Assembly (NCBI GenBank): GCA_017439425.1
Contig: JAFSJE010000048.1
Location: forward strand, 1-64,000
DNA from: Oscillospiraceae bacterium
Lineage (GTDB): Bacteria > Bacillota > Clostridia > Oscillospirales > Oscillospiraceae
DNA: 64,000 nt
Reading direction: 5' to 3'
The notes beneath the pieces are model-generated. The model did no database searches, had not been told where the DNA came from, and worked only from the letters and a program-made list of their open reading frames with translations. Shown here piece after piece: positions 34,449 through 43,303 of this stretch. A program made the position numbers and the translations under genes. Every line of letters begins with the position of its first letter. Positions within the stretch are counted from its first letter, which is position 1.

Positions 34449-35829
34449 AATTTACGATAAAAAGCGGCAAAAGGCTCTGAACGATGATGATGAAAATGAT
34501 AATAGGAAGTACGTATGCGAGATACGGACGCATACGCACTGAAAGGCGTAAACCCTTTCCGGTGTTCGCCTCATCGAGGTAATTGTCAAAGCCCCAGCCG
34601 AGGCGAGTGCAGCAGAAGAGAACGTAAATAAGTGTTCCGAAGGGCAGCAGAATGCTTTCCACAAGGAAATCCTCGAAATCGAGAATGTCAAAGCGGCCCA
34701 GAAAGCGCACGTTACTCCAGATATTGTAACCTAAAACGCAGGGAATGCTTGTGATGAGAACAATAATTCCGTTTATAGTCGAGGACTTCTTGCGCTCCCA
34801 GCCAAAATTGTCGATGGAGGCAGTAATTATGTTCTCAAACACGGCGATTATGGTTGAGAAGCTGGCAAACGTCATAAAGAGGAAGAAGAGCGTTCCCCAT
34901 ATCCGGCCGCCGGGCATATTGATAAATACTTTCGGAAGTGTAACGAACAGCAGCGACGGCCCCTTATCCGGCTGAACGTTGTAGCTGAAGCAGGCAGGGA
35001 AGATTATAAGTCCGCTCATGATAGCCACAAAGGTGTCGAGCGCGGTGATTATGGTCGCCTCGGTAGTCAGAGTGCGCTCGCTTGACATATAGCTTCCGAA
35101 GATGTGCATGGCTCCGATACCGAGTGAGAGCGTGAAGAACGCCTGATTCATCGCGGCACCGACGACGTTCCCGAGACCGCTCTGCATGGCACGCGGAAAA
35201 TCGGGCAGAAGATAGAAGCTCAGTCCCTCAAGAGCGCCGGGCAGGGTAAGGGAGTGGACTGCGAGAATTATGATGAGACCGAGAAGACCGAGTATCATGA
35301 TCTTTGTGATCCGCTCGAGACCGCCGCGAAGCCCGAAAGAGCAGACGATAAAGCCAGCAATGACAGTGATCGCCATATAGACGCCGTCTTCCATAGGATT
35401 TTCAAGCATCGAGCCGAAAACAGCGCCGACTTCCTCAACCGGAATATTGTCAAATGTGCCGGTGAGAAACTTTACAAAGTAATCGAGCATCCAGCCGGAG
35501 ACGGAAGTGTAGAACATCATGAGAATATAGCACCCGGCAATCGCGAACCAGCCGTGAATGTGCCACTTGTGCCCGGGCTTTTCGAGCGCTCTGAAGCCGG
35601 CTACGGCGCTTCTGCGCGAGGCGCGGCCCACCGCAAGCTCCATTGTGAGCACTGGGATACCGAGAATAACGAGAAACAGAAGATAAAAGAGAACGAAAAC
35701 ACCGCCGCCGTTTACTCCGGTGACGTAGGGAAACTTCCAGACGTTTCCGATACCGATCGCACAGCCTGCGCTGACGAGGATAAAGCCGAGTCTGGAGCCG
35801 AAGAATTCGCGATTATCTTTAGCGCTCAT
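34447..35829 (-). CDS. Neurotransmitter:sodium symporter (NSS/SNF family)
   Basis: Na+-coupled amino-acid carrier of 460 aa with twelve hydrophobic segments. The N-terminus GSRLGFILVSAGCAIGIGNVW followed by KFPYVTGVNGGGVF is the canonical LeuT-fold Na1/substrate motif, and AMNQAFFTLSLGIGAM matches TM6. The ATG at 35829 has GGAG 8 bases upstream; the ATG at 35838 is too near that site. Monocistronic. Substrate (Trp, Leu, Tyr or another amino acid) cannot be set. Confidence 0.94.
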   Translation of the reverse strand: MSAKDNREFFGSRLGFILVSAGCAIGIGNVWKFPYVTGVNGGGVFVLFYLLFLVILGIPVLTMELAVGRASRRSAVAGFRALEKPGHKWHIHGWFAIAGCYILMMFYTSVSGWMLDYFVKFLTGTFDNIPVEEVGAVFGSMLENPMEDGVYMAITVIAGFIVCSFGLRGGLERITKIMILGLLGLIIILAVHSLTLPGALEGLSFYLLPDFPRAMQSGLGNVVGAAMNQAFFTLSLGIGAMHIFGSYMSSERTLTTEATIITALDTFVAIMSGLIIFPACFSYNVQPDKGPSLLFVTLPKVFINMPGGRIWGTLFFLFMTFASFSTIIAVFENIITASIDNFGWERKKSSTINGIIVLITSIPCVLGYNIWSNVRFLGRFDILDFEDFLVESILLPFGTLIYVLFCCTRLGWGFDNYLDEANTGKGLRLSVRMRPYLAYVLPIIIFIIIVQSLLPLFIVN

Positions 35830-35899
35830 AATCATCACTCCTTTCTCTCATTGTACCATTTTGCACGGACTTTTGCAAACTTAAAATCACAATATAGGC

Positions 35900-35928
35900 T
35901 TGAATAATGCACATTATTAGTTTATAAT
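35900..35928 (+). promoter_or_regulatory. thyA promoter
   Basis: TTGAAT (35900-35905), 17-base spacer, consensus TATAAT (35923-35928). Confidence 0.75.
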
Positions 35929-35958
35929 GTCACCAATAATATATTTGGATGTGATACT

Positions 35959-36789
35959 ATGTCGAGAGCCGATCAGATTTTCATTTCAAACTGCCGCGAT
36001 ATTCTCACTAACGGCGTGTGGGATACAAATATGCAGGTCCGCCCCCACTGGGAGGACGGCGAGCCGGCGCACACTATTAAAAAGTTCGGCATCGTAAACC
36101 GCTACGATCTTCAGAAGGAGTTCCCGATACTTACGATCCGCCGCACGTATTGGAAGAGCGCGGTCGACGAGCTTTTGTGGATCTGGCAGAAGAAGTCGAA
36201 CAACATCAAAGACCTCCGCGGCCACATCTGGGACAGCTGGGCAGATGAGAATGGTTCAATCGGCAAGGCTTACGGATATCAGCTCGGTGTTAAGCATATA
36301 TATCCCGAGGGCGAGTTTGACCAGGTCGACAGAGTTATCTATGATCTCAAAAATAACCCCGCCTCCCGCAGGATTATGACGAATATATATAACTTTGAGG
36401 ATCTGCACGAGATGGGACTCTATCCCTGCGCCTATTCGATGACATTCAACGTCTCCGGCAACAAGCTCAACGCCATCCTCAATCAGCGCAGTCAGGATAT
36501 GCTGACCGCCTCCAACTGGAACGTCGTTCAGTACGCCGTCCTCGTCTATATGATGGCGCAGGCGACCGGCTTTGAGCCTGGTGAGCTTGTCCACGTTATC
36601 GCGGACGCGCATATCTATGACCGCCATGTTGCCCTCGTCAAGGAGATCATTGCGCGCGAGCCGCTCGAAGCGCCGAAGTTTGAGATAGATACCTCGGTCA
36701 AGGATTTCTATGATTTCACCCGCGATTCCTTCAAGCTTAACGACTATAAGTACCACGAGTTCAACGAAAAAATACCCGTCGCAATCTGA
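35959..36789 (+). CDS. thyA: Thymidylate synthase
   Basis: Converts dUMP to dTMP using methylene-THF; cytoplasmic, 276 aa. The active-site Cys is in LYPCAYSMTF; LNQRSQDMLTASNWNVVQY and HVIADAHIYDRH are family blocks. It oxidises THF to DHF, which the next gene, folA, restores. Confidence 0.97.
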   Translation: MSRADQIFISNCRDILTNGVWDTNMQVRPHWEDGEPAHTIKKFGIVNRYDLQKEFPILTIRRTYWKSAVDELLWIWQKKSNNIKDLRGHIWDSWADENGSIGKAYGYQLGVKHIYPEGEFDQVDRVIYDLKNNPASRRIMTNIYNFEDLHEMGLYPCAYSMTFNVSGNKLNAILNQRSQDMLTASNWNVVQYAVLVYMMAQATGFEPGELVHVIADAHIYDRHVALVKEIIAREPLEAPKFEIDTSVKDFYDFTRDSFKLNDYKYHEFNEKIPVAI

Positions 36790-36799
36790 GCTTATGTAT

Positions 36800-36823
36800 G
36801 GGAGGGGCCTGCCCCTCCCTTTA
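36800..36823 (+). terminator. GC-rich hairpin between thyA and folA
   Basis: GGGAGGGGC (36800-36808) pairs with GCCCCTCCC (36811-36819), with a weak T-run. Probably a partial terminator or processing site that sets the thyA:folA ratio. Confidence 0.5.
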
Positions 36824-36844
36824 ATGCGTATAAAGGAGAAAAGT

Positions 36845-37339
36845 ATGGATCTCATCGTCGCAGTATATTCACATTGGGGAATCGGAAAAAACGGCACTCA
36901 GCCGGTCGTTGTGCCGGAGGACAGGCGCCACTTCCGCGAGATAACCGGAAAAAGCACTGTTATAGTCGGCGACCGCACTGTTAAGGATTTTCCCGGCGGC
37001 AAGCCGCTGAAGGGCAGAAGAAATATCATAATGAGCATCGACCCGGACTACACCTGCGAGGGAGCTGAGGTCGCGCATTCCGTCGACGAGGCGATGGCAC
37101 TTATCGGCGAGAATGAGCAGGTTTTCGTGATAGGCGGCGCCAGCATTTACAGACTTCTGCTGCCAAAATGTAAGCGCGCGTATCTGACGATACTTTACAC
37201 CGAGCCGGAGTGCGACGTGTGGTTTCCGAACCTCGACGAGATGGAAAACTGGCATATAGAGGACATGGGCGCGCTTCACGAGCATGACGGCATAAAATAC
37301 TGCTTTATGACTTACATTAACAGCGAGGTAGAGAGATGA
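36845..37339 (+). CDS. folA: Dihydrofolate reductase
   Basis: Reduces DHF to THF with NADPH; cytoplasmic, 164 aa. IVAVYSHWGIGKNGTQP, KSTVIVGDRTVKDFPGGKPL, and VFVIGGASIYRLLLP match DHFR. The start at 36845 has AAAGGAG 7 bases upstream. The stop overlaps the U32 peptidase start by 4 bases (ATGA). Confidence 0.93.
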   Translation: MDLIVAVYSHWGIGKNGTQPVVVPEDRRHFREITGKSTVIVGDRTVKDFPGGKPLKGRRNIIMSIDPDYTCEGAEVAHSVDEAMALIGENEQVFVIGGASIYRLLLPKCKRAYLTILYTEPECDVWFPNLDEMENWHIEDMGALHEHDGIKYCFMTYINSEVER

Positions 37340-38532
37340 AAAAGCCTGAATTACTCGCGCCTGCCGGAGACCGCGAGAGCCTTGAGGCGGCGATAGCCTT
37401 CGGCGCGGACGCGGTCTATATGGGCGGCAGTCTTTTGCAGCTTCGCGCGAAAAAGGCGGGGTTTTCCGACGATGACCTGCGCGACGCGGTGCAATATGCT
37501 CATTCAAAGGGCGTTAAGGTCTATGTTACAGTTAATTCATTTGCGTTCAACGATGAGATACCGCTTGCCGGGGATTATGCGAGGATGCTCCATTCCTTCG
37601 GCGTTGATGCGGCGATAATCAGCGATATCGGCGTTATGAGCGAGTTTCACCGCTGCTGCCCGGAGCTTGAAATACACGTTTCAACCCAGGCTAACACTAT
37701 GAACTACGCTGCTGCAAATGTATATTACAAAATGGGCGCAAAGCGCATCGTGCTTGCCCGTGAGCTGAGCATTGAGGAGATCAAAAAGCTCCGCGCCAAT
37801 ATTCCCGATGACCTGGAGCTGGAAGCCTTCGTACACGGAGCGATGTGCATGAGCCATTCCGGCAGGTGCATACTCTCAAGCTGGTTTGTAAACCGCTCAG
37901 GTAACCGCGGAGAGTGCAGTCAGCCGTGCCGCTGGAACTACGCTCTTGTCGAGGAGAAGCGGCCCGGCGAGTACTTCCCGATAATCGAGGAGGAGGGCGC
38001 AACGACTGTGCTGTCTTCTCACGACTTAAACTGCATTGAAATGCTTGATGACCTGCGCGACGCGGGCGTCACGAGCTTCAAAATCGAGGGCAGAATGAAA
38101 ACCGCTTATTACGTCGCCACCTGCGTAAACGCCTACCGCAAGGCGCTCGACGGAACTGATACCATAGAGCATTGCCGTGAGGAGCTGAACGCCATCAAGC
38201 ACCGCCCATACAACACCGGCTTTTACTACGGCGAGGTGGCAAAAAACCACAATAACTCCGGCGCTTATACACAGGACGCGGTGTTTATCGCAAACGTACT
38301 TGACTATTCAGACAGCGTTGCGACGCTTCGCCAGCGCAACCGCTTTCTCGTTGGCGATACGCTCGAGGTGCTCTCGCCGCATACAAACGGTCTCAGCTTC
38401 AAGGTCACGAAGATCATCACGGAGGACGGAGGCGAGCGCGACAGCGCACCTCACCCCAATGAAATAATCAGAGTTCCGTGCGATATAGAGCTGCACGCGG
38501 GCGATTTTCTAAGAAGACGAGGAGAGCAGTAA
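37336..38532 (+). CDS. U32-family peptidase (YegQ/RlhA-like)
   Basis: Family U32 protein of 398 aa. The opening KPELLAPAGDRESLEAAIAF and the cysteine-rich block GAMCMSHSGRCILSSW with GECSQPCRW are diagnostic. Characterised relatives in E. coli use iron-sulphur clusters to hydroxylate RNA bases (RlhA, TrhP) rather than cleave peptides. A C-terminal beta-barrel follows at about 310-395. Coupled with folA before and the phosphoesterase after it. Confidence 0.93.
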   Translation: MKKPELLAPAGDRESLEAAIAFGADAVYMGGSLLQLRAKKAGFSDDDLRDAVQYAHSKGVKVYVTVNSFAFNDEIPLAGDYARMLHSFGVDAAIISDIGVMSEFHRCCPELEIHVSTQANTMNYAAANVYYKMGAKRIVLARELSIEEIKKLRANIPDDLELEAFVHGAMCMSHSGRCILSSWFVNRSGNRGECSQPCRWNYALVEEKRPGEYFPIIEEEGATTVLSSHDLNCIEMLDDLRDAGVTSFKIEGRMKTAYYVATCVNAYRKALDGTDTIEHCREELNAIKHRPYNTGFYYGEVAKNHNNSGAYTQDAVFIANVLDYSDSVATLRQRNRFLVGDTLEVLSPHTNGLSFKVTKIITEDGGERDSAPHPNEIIRVPCDIELHAGDFLRRRGEQ

Positions 38533-39614
38533 TGGAGCGGGAAAAGGCGAGAGTAGCTTACCTCGATTTATCACGCTTCGGCAGAGTTCTTGTAACCAGC
38601 GATATCCACGGAGATTTGAAGGGCTTCAATAAGCTCTTATCTGAACTTGACTTTTCAGACTCTGATGCACTCATAATTTGCGGCGATATACTTGAAAAAG
38701 GCGATGAGAGCCTCGCGCTTCTCTCTGAGATAGTCATGATGGCAAAGCGCGGTAATACTTTTGCCCTTCTCGGCAACAATGACATAGCCTTTACCTATTG
38801 GCGCGATGGCAGAGCCACAGACGAGGATATGCAGAGATACCTGCGCCATACTGAAAAGAGCGTTCTGTGGGATATGCTTCGCGCTCTCGGTCTTGACGAT
38901 AGCGACATGGGGGCGGCGCACCGCGCGGTATTTGAGCGCTATGCCGAGGAAATCGCGTTCCTTGATAATCTTCCGCACATCATAGAGACCGACTTTGCGA
39001 CTTTTGTCCATGCCGGTCTTGAGCCGCTTCCGCTAGATGAGCAGGATTTCCACTTCAATATCGGCACGAAGGAGTTTCACAAGCAAAAACACAGTTTCCC
39101 AAAGCCGGTTATCGTCGGTCACTGGCCGATATCCAACTATTCAGAGCGCATAATCTCAGTCGCTCCGATTATAAACCGGGAGACTAACGTCATCAGCATA
39201 GACGGCGGCAACAGTCTGAAAACGTGGGGGCAGATAAACTGCCTCGTCTTCGACAAAAGCCGCTGTTGGACGGCACATCACACCGATTCTCTGCCGGTTA
39301 TCCGCTGCCTTGAAGTGCAGGAGGAGACGAAAAATCCGCAGCTCATACTCTTTCCGCACACTCGCTGCGAGGTGGAAAAAAATGATTGCTGCGCCGCGCG
39401 GGTATATCTGCCGGAGCTTGATTTGAAGCTTACAGTGCCGACAGAGGATATCTACGATTACCGTGGAACTACTTATATAAGCGATCGCTTTACCTATGGC
39501 TTTGAGGTTAAGCCGGGTGACGAGTTTTCTCTCTGCGAGATAAACAGAGACTGCGTGGTGCTGAAGCGCAACGGAACAGTCGGCAAATACTTCGGAAAAT
39601 GGGAATATAAATAA
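38532..39614 (+). CDS. Metallophosphoesterase (calcineurin-like)
   Basis: Two-metal phosphoesterase of 360 aa. Metal motifs: SDIHGDLKGF, CGDILEKGD, GNNDIAF, FVHAGLEP and VGHWPI, ordered as in YfcE and serine/threonine protein phosphatases. A C-terminal extra domain of about 120 residues (from about 240) is not recognised. The start shares one base with the U32 stop (TAATG). Substrate could be a phosphoprotein, dinucleotide or phosphodiester. Confidence 0.88.
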   Translation: MEREKARVAYLDLSRFGRVLVTSDIHGDLKGFNKLLSELDFSDSDALIICGDILEKGDESLALLSEIVMMAKRGNTFALLGNNDIAFTYWRDGRATDEDMQRYLRHTEKSVLWDMLRALGLDDSDMGAAHRAVFERYAEEIAFLDNLPHIIETDFATFVHAGLEPLPLDEQDFHFNIGTKEFHKQKHSFPKPVIVGHWPISNYSERIISVAPIINRETNVISIDGGNSLKTWGQINCLVFDKSRCWTAHHTDSLPVIRCLEVQEETKNPQLILFPHTRCEVEKNDCCAARVYLPELDLKLTVPTEDIYDYRGTTYISDRFTYGFEVKPGDEFSLCEINRDCVVLKRNGTVGKYFGKWEYK

Positions 39615-39642
39615 TGGGTCGCAAAAAATGCGGCCCATTTTG
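39613..39642 (+). terminator. Terminator of the thyA-folA-U32-phosphoesterase operon
   Basis: AATGGGTCGCA (39613-39623) and TGCGGCCCATT (39629-39639) form an 11-bp stem followed by T residues. The -35 box of the sigma-factor promoter starts at its last bases. Confidence 0.82.
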
Positions 39643-39668
39643 TACTTTGCACGAAAAAACCGTACAAT
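39640..39668 (+). promoter_or_regulatory. Promoter of the sigma factor-serpin operon
   Basis: TTGTAC (39640-39645), 17-base spacer, TACAAT (39663-39668). This looks like a housekeeping promoter rather than an autoregulated ECF type. Confidence 0.6.
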
Positions 39669-39689
39669 AAGAGTGAAGGGAGGCGCACA

Positions 39690-40241
39690 ATGGAAGACGA
39701 AAAAATAGTTGCGCTGTATTTTGACCGCGATGAGAGCGCCATAGCCGAAACAAAAACTAAATACGGCGCGTATCTCACGACAGTTGCCTACAATATCCTC
39801 CGCTCAAACGAGGACACGGAGGAGGTAGTCCTCGATACATACCTCGGCGCGTGGAACGCAATGCCGCCGGAGAAGCCGAGCTTACTGCGACATTTTCTCG
39901 CTCGGATAACACGTAATCTGAGCTTTAAGCGCATTGAATACGCATCGGCAAAGAAGCGAGAGCACTCCGACGCGGTTATCGACGAGCTTGAAGCCTGCAT
40001 AACACCGGATCTGACGGCGCTTGAGGTCGAGGCTCGTGAGCTCAGCCGAGTACTGAACGGCTATTTGGAGAGCCTCGGTAACTTTGAGTGCGCCGTTTTT
40101 CTCGCACGCTACTATTACTGCCTCACAATAGCAGAAATCGGCAAAAAGTACGGCATTTCAGAGCGCAGAGTGAAATATCTTCTCACAAAAATGCGAGACA
40201 AGCTAAAAATCAAACTCGGAGAGGAGGGATTCGGCGTATGA
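39690..40241 (+). CDS. ECF RNA polymerase sigma factor
   Basis: Group IV sigma factor of 183 aa. Region 2 (YLTTVAYNILRSNEDTEEVV, DTYLGAWNAMP) and region 4 (LTIAEIGKKYGISERRVKYL) are present and regions 1 and 3 are absent, as expected. Its stop overlaps the next gene by 3 bases, an arrangement nearly always seen with a cognate anti-sigma factor. Here the coupled partner is a membrane-anchored serpin. Target promoters are unknown. Confidence 0.92.
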   Translation: MEDEKIVALYFDRDESAIAETKTKYGAYLTTVAYNILRSNEDTEEVVLDTYLGAWNAMPPEKPSLLRHFLARITRNLSFKRIEYASAKKREHSDAVIDELEACITPDLTALEVEARELSRVLNGYLESLGNFECAVFLARYYYCLTIAEIGKKYGISERRVKYLLTKMRDKLKIKLGEEGFGV

Positions 40242-41614
40242 CAAAGCAGGATCTGAACGAGGCAATCGGAATGGTCGACGATAAGCACCTTTCTCGGGCG
40301 GAGAGAGTAAAAAAGCGCCGCCGCTGGCCTTACTACTCCGGCGCGGTAGCGGCGATTCTTGCGGTTGTGATTTTCGCCTCTGTCGTTCTTGGTTCGTCGC
40401 CGTCGGCATTTGCGGTGAGCGAGGCGGTCTATCCCAAGATGGCGAGGATTAACAGCGGCGACTATCGCAGAGACTTGCGAGCGCAGCTTGAATTTCGGGG
40501 CAGAGGCGAGAACCTCACTGACTTCTATGCTGATATTATATCAGAGGTATTGAGCGATACGGAGGGCGAAAATATCGTTTTCTCGCCGCTCAGCATATAC
40601 ATGGGGCTCAGTATGCTTGCGGAGACCGCGAACGGCACCACCCGTCAGCAGATTCTTGACGCGCTGAACGCTGAGTCCGTTGAGGCACTGAGAGCGCAGG
40701 CGCACGATATATGGAACGCAAACTATCGCGACACCGGCGCCGTGACGAGTATTCTCGCTTCAAGCCTTTGGCTCTCAGACGACGTATATTACAAAGAGGA
40801 TACGATAAAAACCATCTCCGATAATTACTACGCCTCGGTCTATCGCGGCGATATGACCTCGGAGAGCTACAACGCCGCATATCGCAGGTGGCTCAATGAG
40901 CAGACGGGCGGAATGCTCAAGGACGCCATCTCCGGCAAATCCTTTGTGCCGGACTGCGTGATGACGCTTCTCAGCACTGTATATTTCAAGGCGAAGTGGT
41001 CGGCGGAGTTCAAGAAAGAGAACACAAAGCCCGATATTTTCCACGCTCCGGACGGCGACGTAATTGTTGACTTTATGCACAAGACGGTCAATTCCGGCTC
41101 GTACTGCTGGGGCGAAAAGTTCTCCGCTATAACTCTCGGAATAAAGGAAGGTAATTCAAGAATGCGCCTTATCATGCCGGACGAGGGCTATACGCCGGAC
41201 GATCTTCTTAATGACAGCGAAGCGCTGAGCTTCATTTCCACGGGAATGACAGAAAATGTTAAGGCTCTCCGCATAATTATGAGCATACCGAAATTTGACG
41301 TGATGGCGACGACGGACATGGAGGAGAGCCTCAGAAATCTCGGCATTACGGAGGCCTTTGATATGTGGAGCGCGGACTTCTCCGGAGCCTTCGACGCAAA
41401 AGAGCCGGTATTTCTCAAAAGGGCGGAGCAGGGCGCAAGGCTCATTCTCGATGAGGAGGGAGTGAAGGCGGCGGCATACTTTGAGGTCGGAACGGCAAAC
41501 AGCGCCGAACCGCCAAAGGAAGAGATAGAGTTCACCCTCGACAGACCGTTTATTTTCGTCCTTTTGGGCGAGGACGCTCAGCCGCTATTTGCGGGAGTGA
41601 TAAATAAGCCGTAA
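40238..41614 (+). CDS. Membrane-anchored serpin with anti-sigma-like N-terminus
   Basis: A 458-aa protein. Residues 1-30 (LNEAIGMVDDKHLSRAE, then basic RVKKRRR) resemble the cytosolic start of Firmicutes ECF anti-sigma proteins. A membrane segment spans about 32-52. From about residue 75 the outside part is a serpin: NIVFSPLSIYMGLSMLAETA, LLSTVYFKAKWSAEF, and a hinge EEGVKAAAY at 406-414. Counting from the hinge, the reactive loop P1-P1' would be near Ser422-Ala423; P14 is Val409 where Thr or Ser is usual. The C-terminal RPFIFVLLGEDAQPLFAGVI block is intact. An inhibitory serpin fits the Ala-rich hinge. Family is sure; the anti-sigma role is inferred from position and N-terminus. Confidence 0.9.
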   Translation: MTKQDLNEAIGMVDDKHLSRAERVKKRRRWPYYSGAVAAILAVVIFASVVLGSSPSAFAVSEAVYPKMARINSGDYRRDLRAQLEFRGRGENLTDFYADIISEVLSDTEGENIVFSPLSIYMGLSMLAETANGTTRQQILDALNAESVEALRAQAHDIWNANYRDTGAVTSILASSLWLSDDVYYKEDTIKTISDNYYASVYRGDMTSESYNAAYRRWLNEQTGGMLKDAISGKSFVPDCVMTLLSTVYFKAKWSAEFKKENTKPDIFHAPDGDVIVDFMHKTVNSGSYCWGEKFSAITLGIKEGNSRMRLIMPDEGYTPDDLLNDSEALSFISTGMTENVKALRIIMSIPKFDVMATTDMEESLRNLGITEAFDMWSADFSGAFDAKEPVFLKRAEQGARLILDEEGVKAAAYFEVGTANSAEPPKEEIEFTLDRPFIFVLLGEDAQPLFAGVINKP

Positions 41615-41683
41615 AAAATACTTCTCAAATGCGTTTTTATCTGATACAATAAATAGAAACTATAAGAAGGGTGCGGTGCAGGT

Positions 41684-42796
41684 ATGGAAAACAAGTTCTT
41701 TCCGGAAATAAAGGGCAATCTCGGCTTCGGCTGTATGCGTCTGCCGATGGGCGGCACGATAGTCGGCGACGGCGAGTTCAAAAAGATGATAGACGTGTTC
41801 TTTGAGGCGGGCTTCAACTATTTCGACACCGCCCACGGCTATCTGATGGGGCAGAGTGAAAAGGCGATACGCCGCTGCCTTACGAGCCGCTTCCCGCGCG
41901 AGAAATATATCCTGACCGACAAGCTCACGGAAAACTACTTCAAGAAGCAGGAGGACATCCGTCCGTTCTTCGAGAGCCAGCTAAAGGCTTGCGGGGTGGA
42001 TTACTTCGACTTCTACCTTATGCACGCGCAGGGCGCGACAAACTACGAGAAGTACAAGGCGTGCCGCGCTTACGAAACTGCGTTTGAGCTGAAGGCGGAG
42101 GGTAAAATCCGCCACGTCGGCATCTCGTTCCACGATACAGCCGAGTACCTCGACAAGATACTCACCGAGTACCCGCAAATCGAGGTCGTGCAGATACAGT
42201 TCAACTACCTCGACTACGATGACCCCGCAGTTCAGAGCCGCAGGGTGTATGACGTTTGCGTGAAGCACAATAAGCCCGTGCTCGTTATGGAGCCTGTGAA
42301 GGGCGGTAACCTCGTAAATCTCCCGAAGGAGGCGCTCGCGCTCCTCGACCCGGCGAAGAGCCCCGCAAGCTACGCGATACGCTTCGCCGCAGGCTTCGAG
42401 AATATGGCTGTTGTGCTCTCAGGAATGTCGAATCTTGAGCAGATGCAGGATAACGCCGGATATATGCGCGACTTTAAGCCGCTCGACGAGAAGGAGCTTG
42501 AAACGATACGCAAGGTCAACGAGGTGTTCGCCTCGAAGTCGCTGATACCCTGCACCGCCTGCCGCTACTGCGTTGAGGGCTGCCCGCAGAAGATACTGAT
42601 TCCCGATATTTTCGCCTGCTATAATCAGAAGAAGATACATAACAGCTGGAATCAGAATTTCTACTACCGCGACGTAATAACGCTCAATAACGGCAAGGCT
42701 TCCGACTGCATAAAGTGCGGCAAGTGCGAGCATATCTGCCCGCAGCATCTGAAGATACGCGATTTGCTTAAGGACGCCGCGAAGGAATTTGATTGA
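41684..42796 (+). CDS. Aldo/keto reductase with C-terminal 4Fe-4S domain
   Basis: A 370-aa oxidoreductase. An aldo-keto reductase barrel covers about 1-280 (GFGCMRLPMGG; FDTAHGYLMGQSEKAI; YFDFYLMHAQGA), followed by two ferredoxin motifs, CTACRYCVEGCPQ and CIKCGKCEHICPQ. This fused type is common in anaerobic Clostridia and probably takes electrons by way of the clusters. Monocistronic. Substrate unknown. Confidence 0.93.
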   Translation: MENKFFPEIKGNLGFGCMRLPMGGTIVGDGEFKKMIDVFFEAGFNYFDTAHGYLMGQSEKAIRRCLTSRFPREKYILTDKLTENYFKKQEDIRPFFESQLKACGVDYFDFYLMHAQGATNYEKYKACRAYETAFELKAEGKIRHVGISFHDTAEYLDKILTEYPQIEVVQIQFNYLDYDDPAVQSRRVYDVCVKHNKPVLVMEPVKGGNLVNLPKEALALLDPAKSPASYAIRFAAGFENMAVVLSGMSNLEQMQDNAGYMRDFKPLDEKELETIRKVNEVFASKSLIPCTACRYCVEGCPQKILIPDIFACYNQKKIHNSWNQNFYYRDVITLNNGKASDCIKCGKCEHICPQHLKIRDLLKDAAKEFD

Positions 42797-42825
42797 TATG
42801 CAAAATAAGAGAGCTGCACAATGAT

Positions 42826-42885
42826 ATGCTCCCTCTATGAGAGACAGTGAAAGATAAAACTGTCATCATAGAGGGGGCATTTTTG
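42826..42885 (+). repeat. Imperfect palindrome at the edge of an IS remnant
   Basis: Outer arms (42826-42839 with 42866-42880) and inner GACAGT/ACTGTC arms form a long hairpin followed by TTTTT. It may be the left end of the IS3-like remnant that follows and could also act as terminator for the aldo/keto reductase. Confidence 0.6.
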
Positions 42886-42938
42886 TGGGCAAAAGCAAGA
42901 TAGCGTACGAAATGAAGGTTGAAATCGTTCGAGACTAA
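42885..42938 (+). pseudogene. Remnant of an IS3-type transposase orfA
   Basis: GTG start and 17 codons reading VGKSKIAYEMKVEIVRD, then a stop. This is the usual opening of IS150/IS3-type helix-turn-helix OrfA proteins (K-I-x-Y-E-x-K-x-E-x-V-R), cut off before the recognition helix. No other transposase part follows. Confidence 0.6.
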
Positions 42939-43212
42939 TATGTTTTGAAACATTTTGGCAGAAGGTCATTTGTTTTCCCTCTCTGCCGTGACTCCTCCAA
43001 TCCCGTCAGACAGCTGCCAAGTCATTTTTACTTCAAAACTCTCTTATGGGTGTTGCCGAGAACGTCGGCCCCTACAAAGAGGGATGCCGTCCGTCCGAGG
43101 CTAAAAACGAAATAATATCCTTCAAAAATCAAAATCAAGAGGCAGAGTTTACAAACTTTTAACAACTTTTTTGTTAAAAGTTACAAATCGGAGCGCTGAT
43201 ATGGCGTAATAT
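42939..43212. other. Intergenic region left of the ABC island
   Basis: No gene is supported here. An AT-rich hairpin lies at 43154-43182 (12-bp stem AACTTTTAACAA with its complement, 5-base loop). The rest may be degraded IS sequence; it bears no recognisable coding frame. Confidence 0.5.
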
Positions 43213-43241
43213 TTGACATTTATGACAAATAGAAGTACAAT
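43213..43241 (+). promoter_or_regulatory. Promoter of the ABC transporter operon
   Basis: Consensus TTGACA (43213-43218), 17-base spacer, TACAAT (43236-43241). Confidence 0.78.
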
Positions 43242-43303
43242 TCATGTGTTAAGATCCGTAGGGTTTACGGAAGCTTAAATAATTGTATTGGAGGAAAAGA
43301 AAA

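Noticed and set aside
42826..42938. Complete insertion sequence
   Set aside because: Only one end-like palindrome and 17 codons of orfA are present; no orfB or second end could be found before the ABC promoter at 43213.
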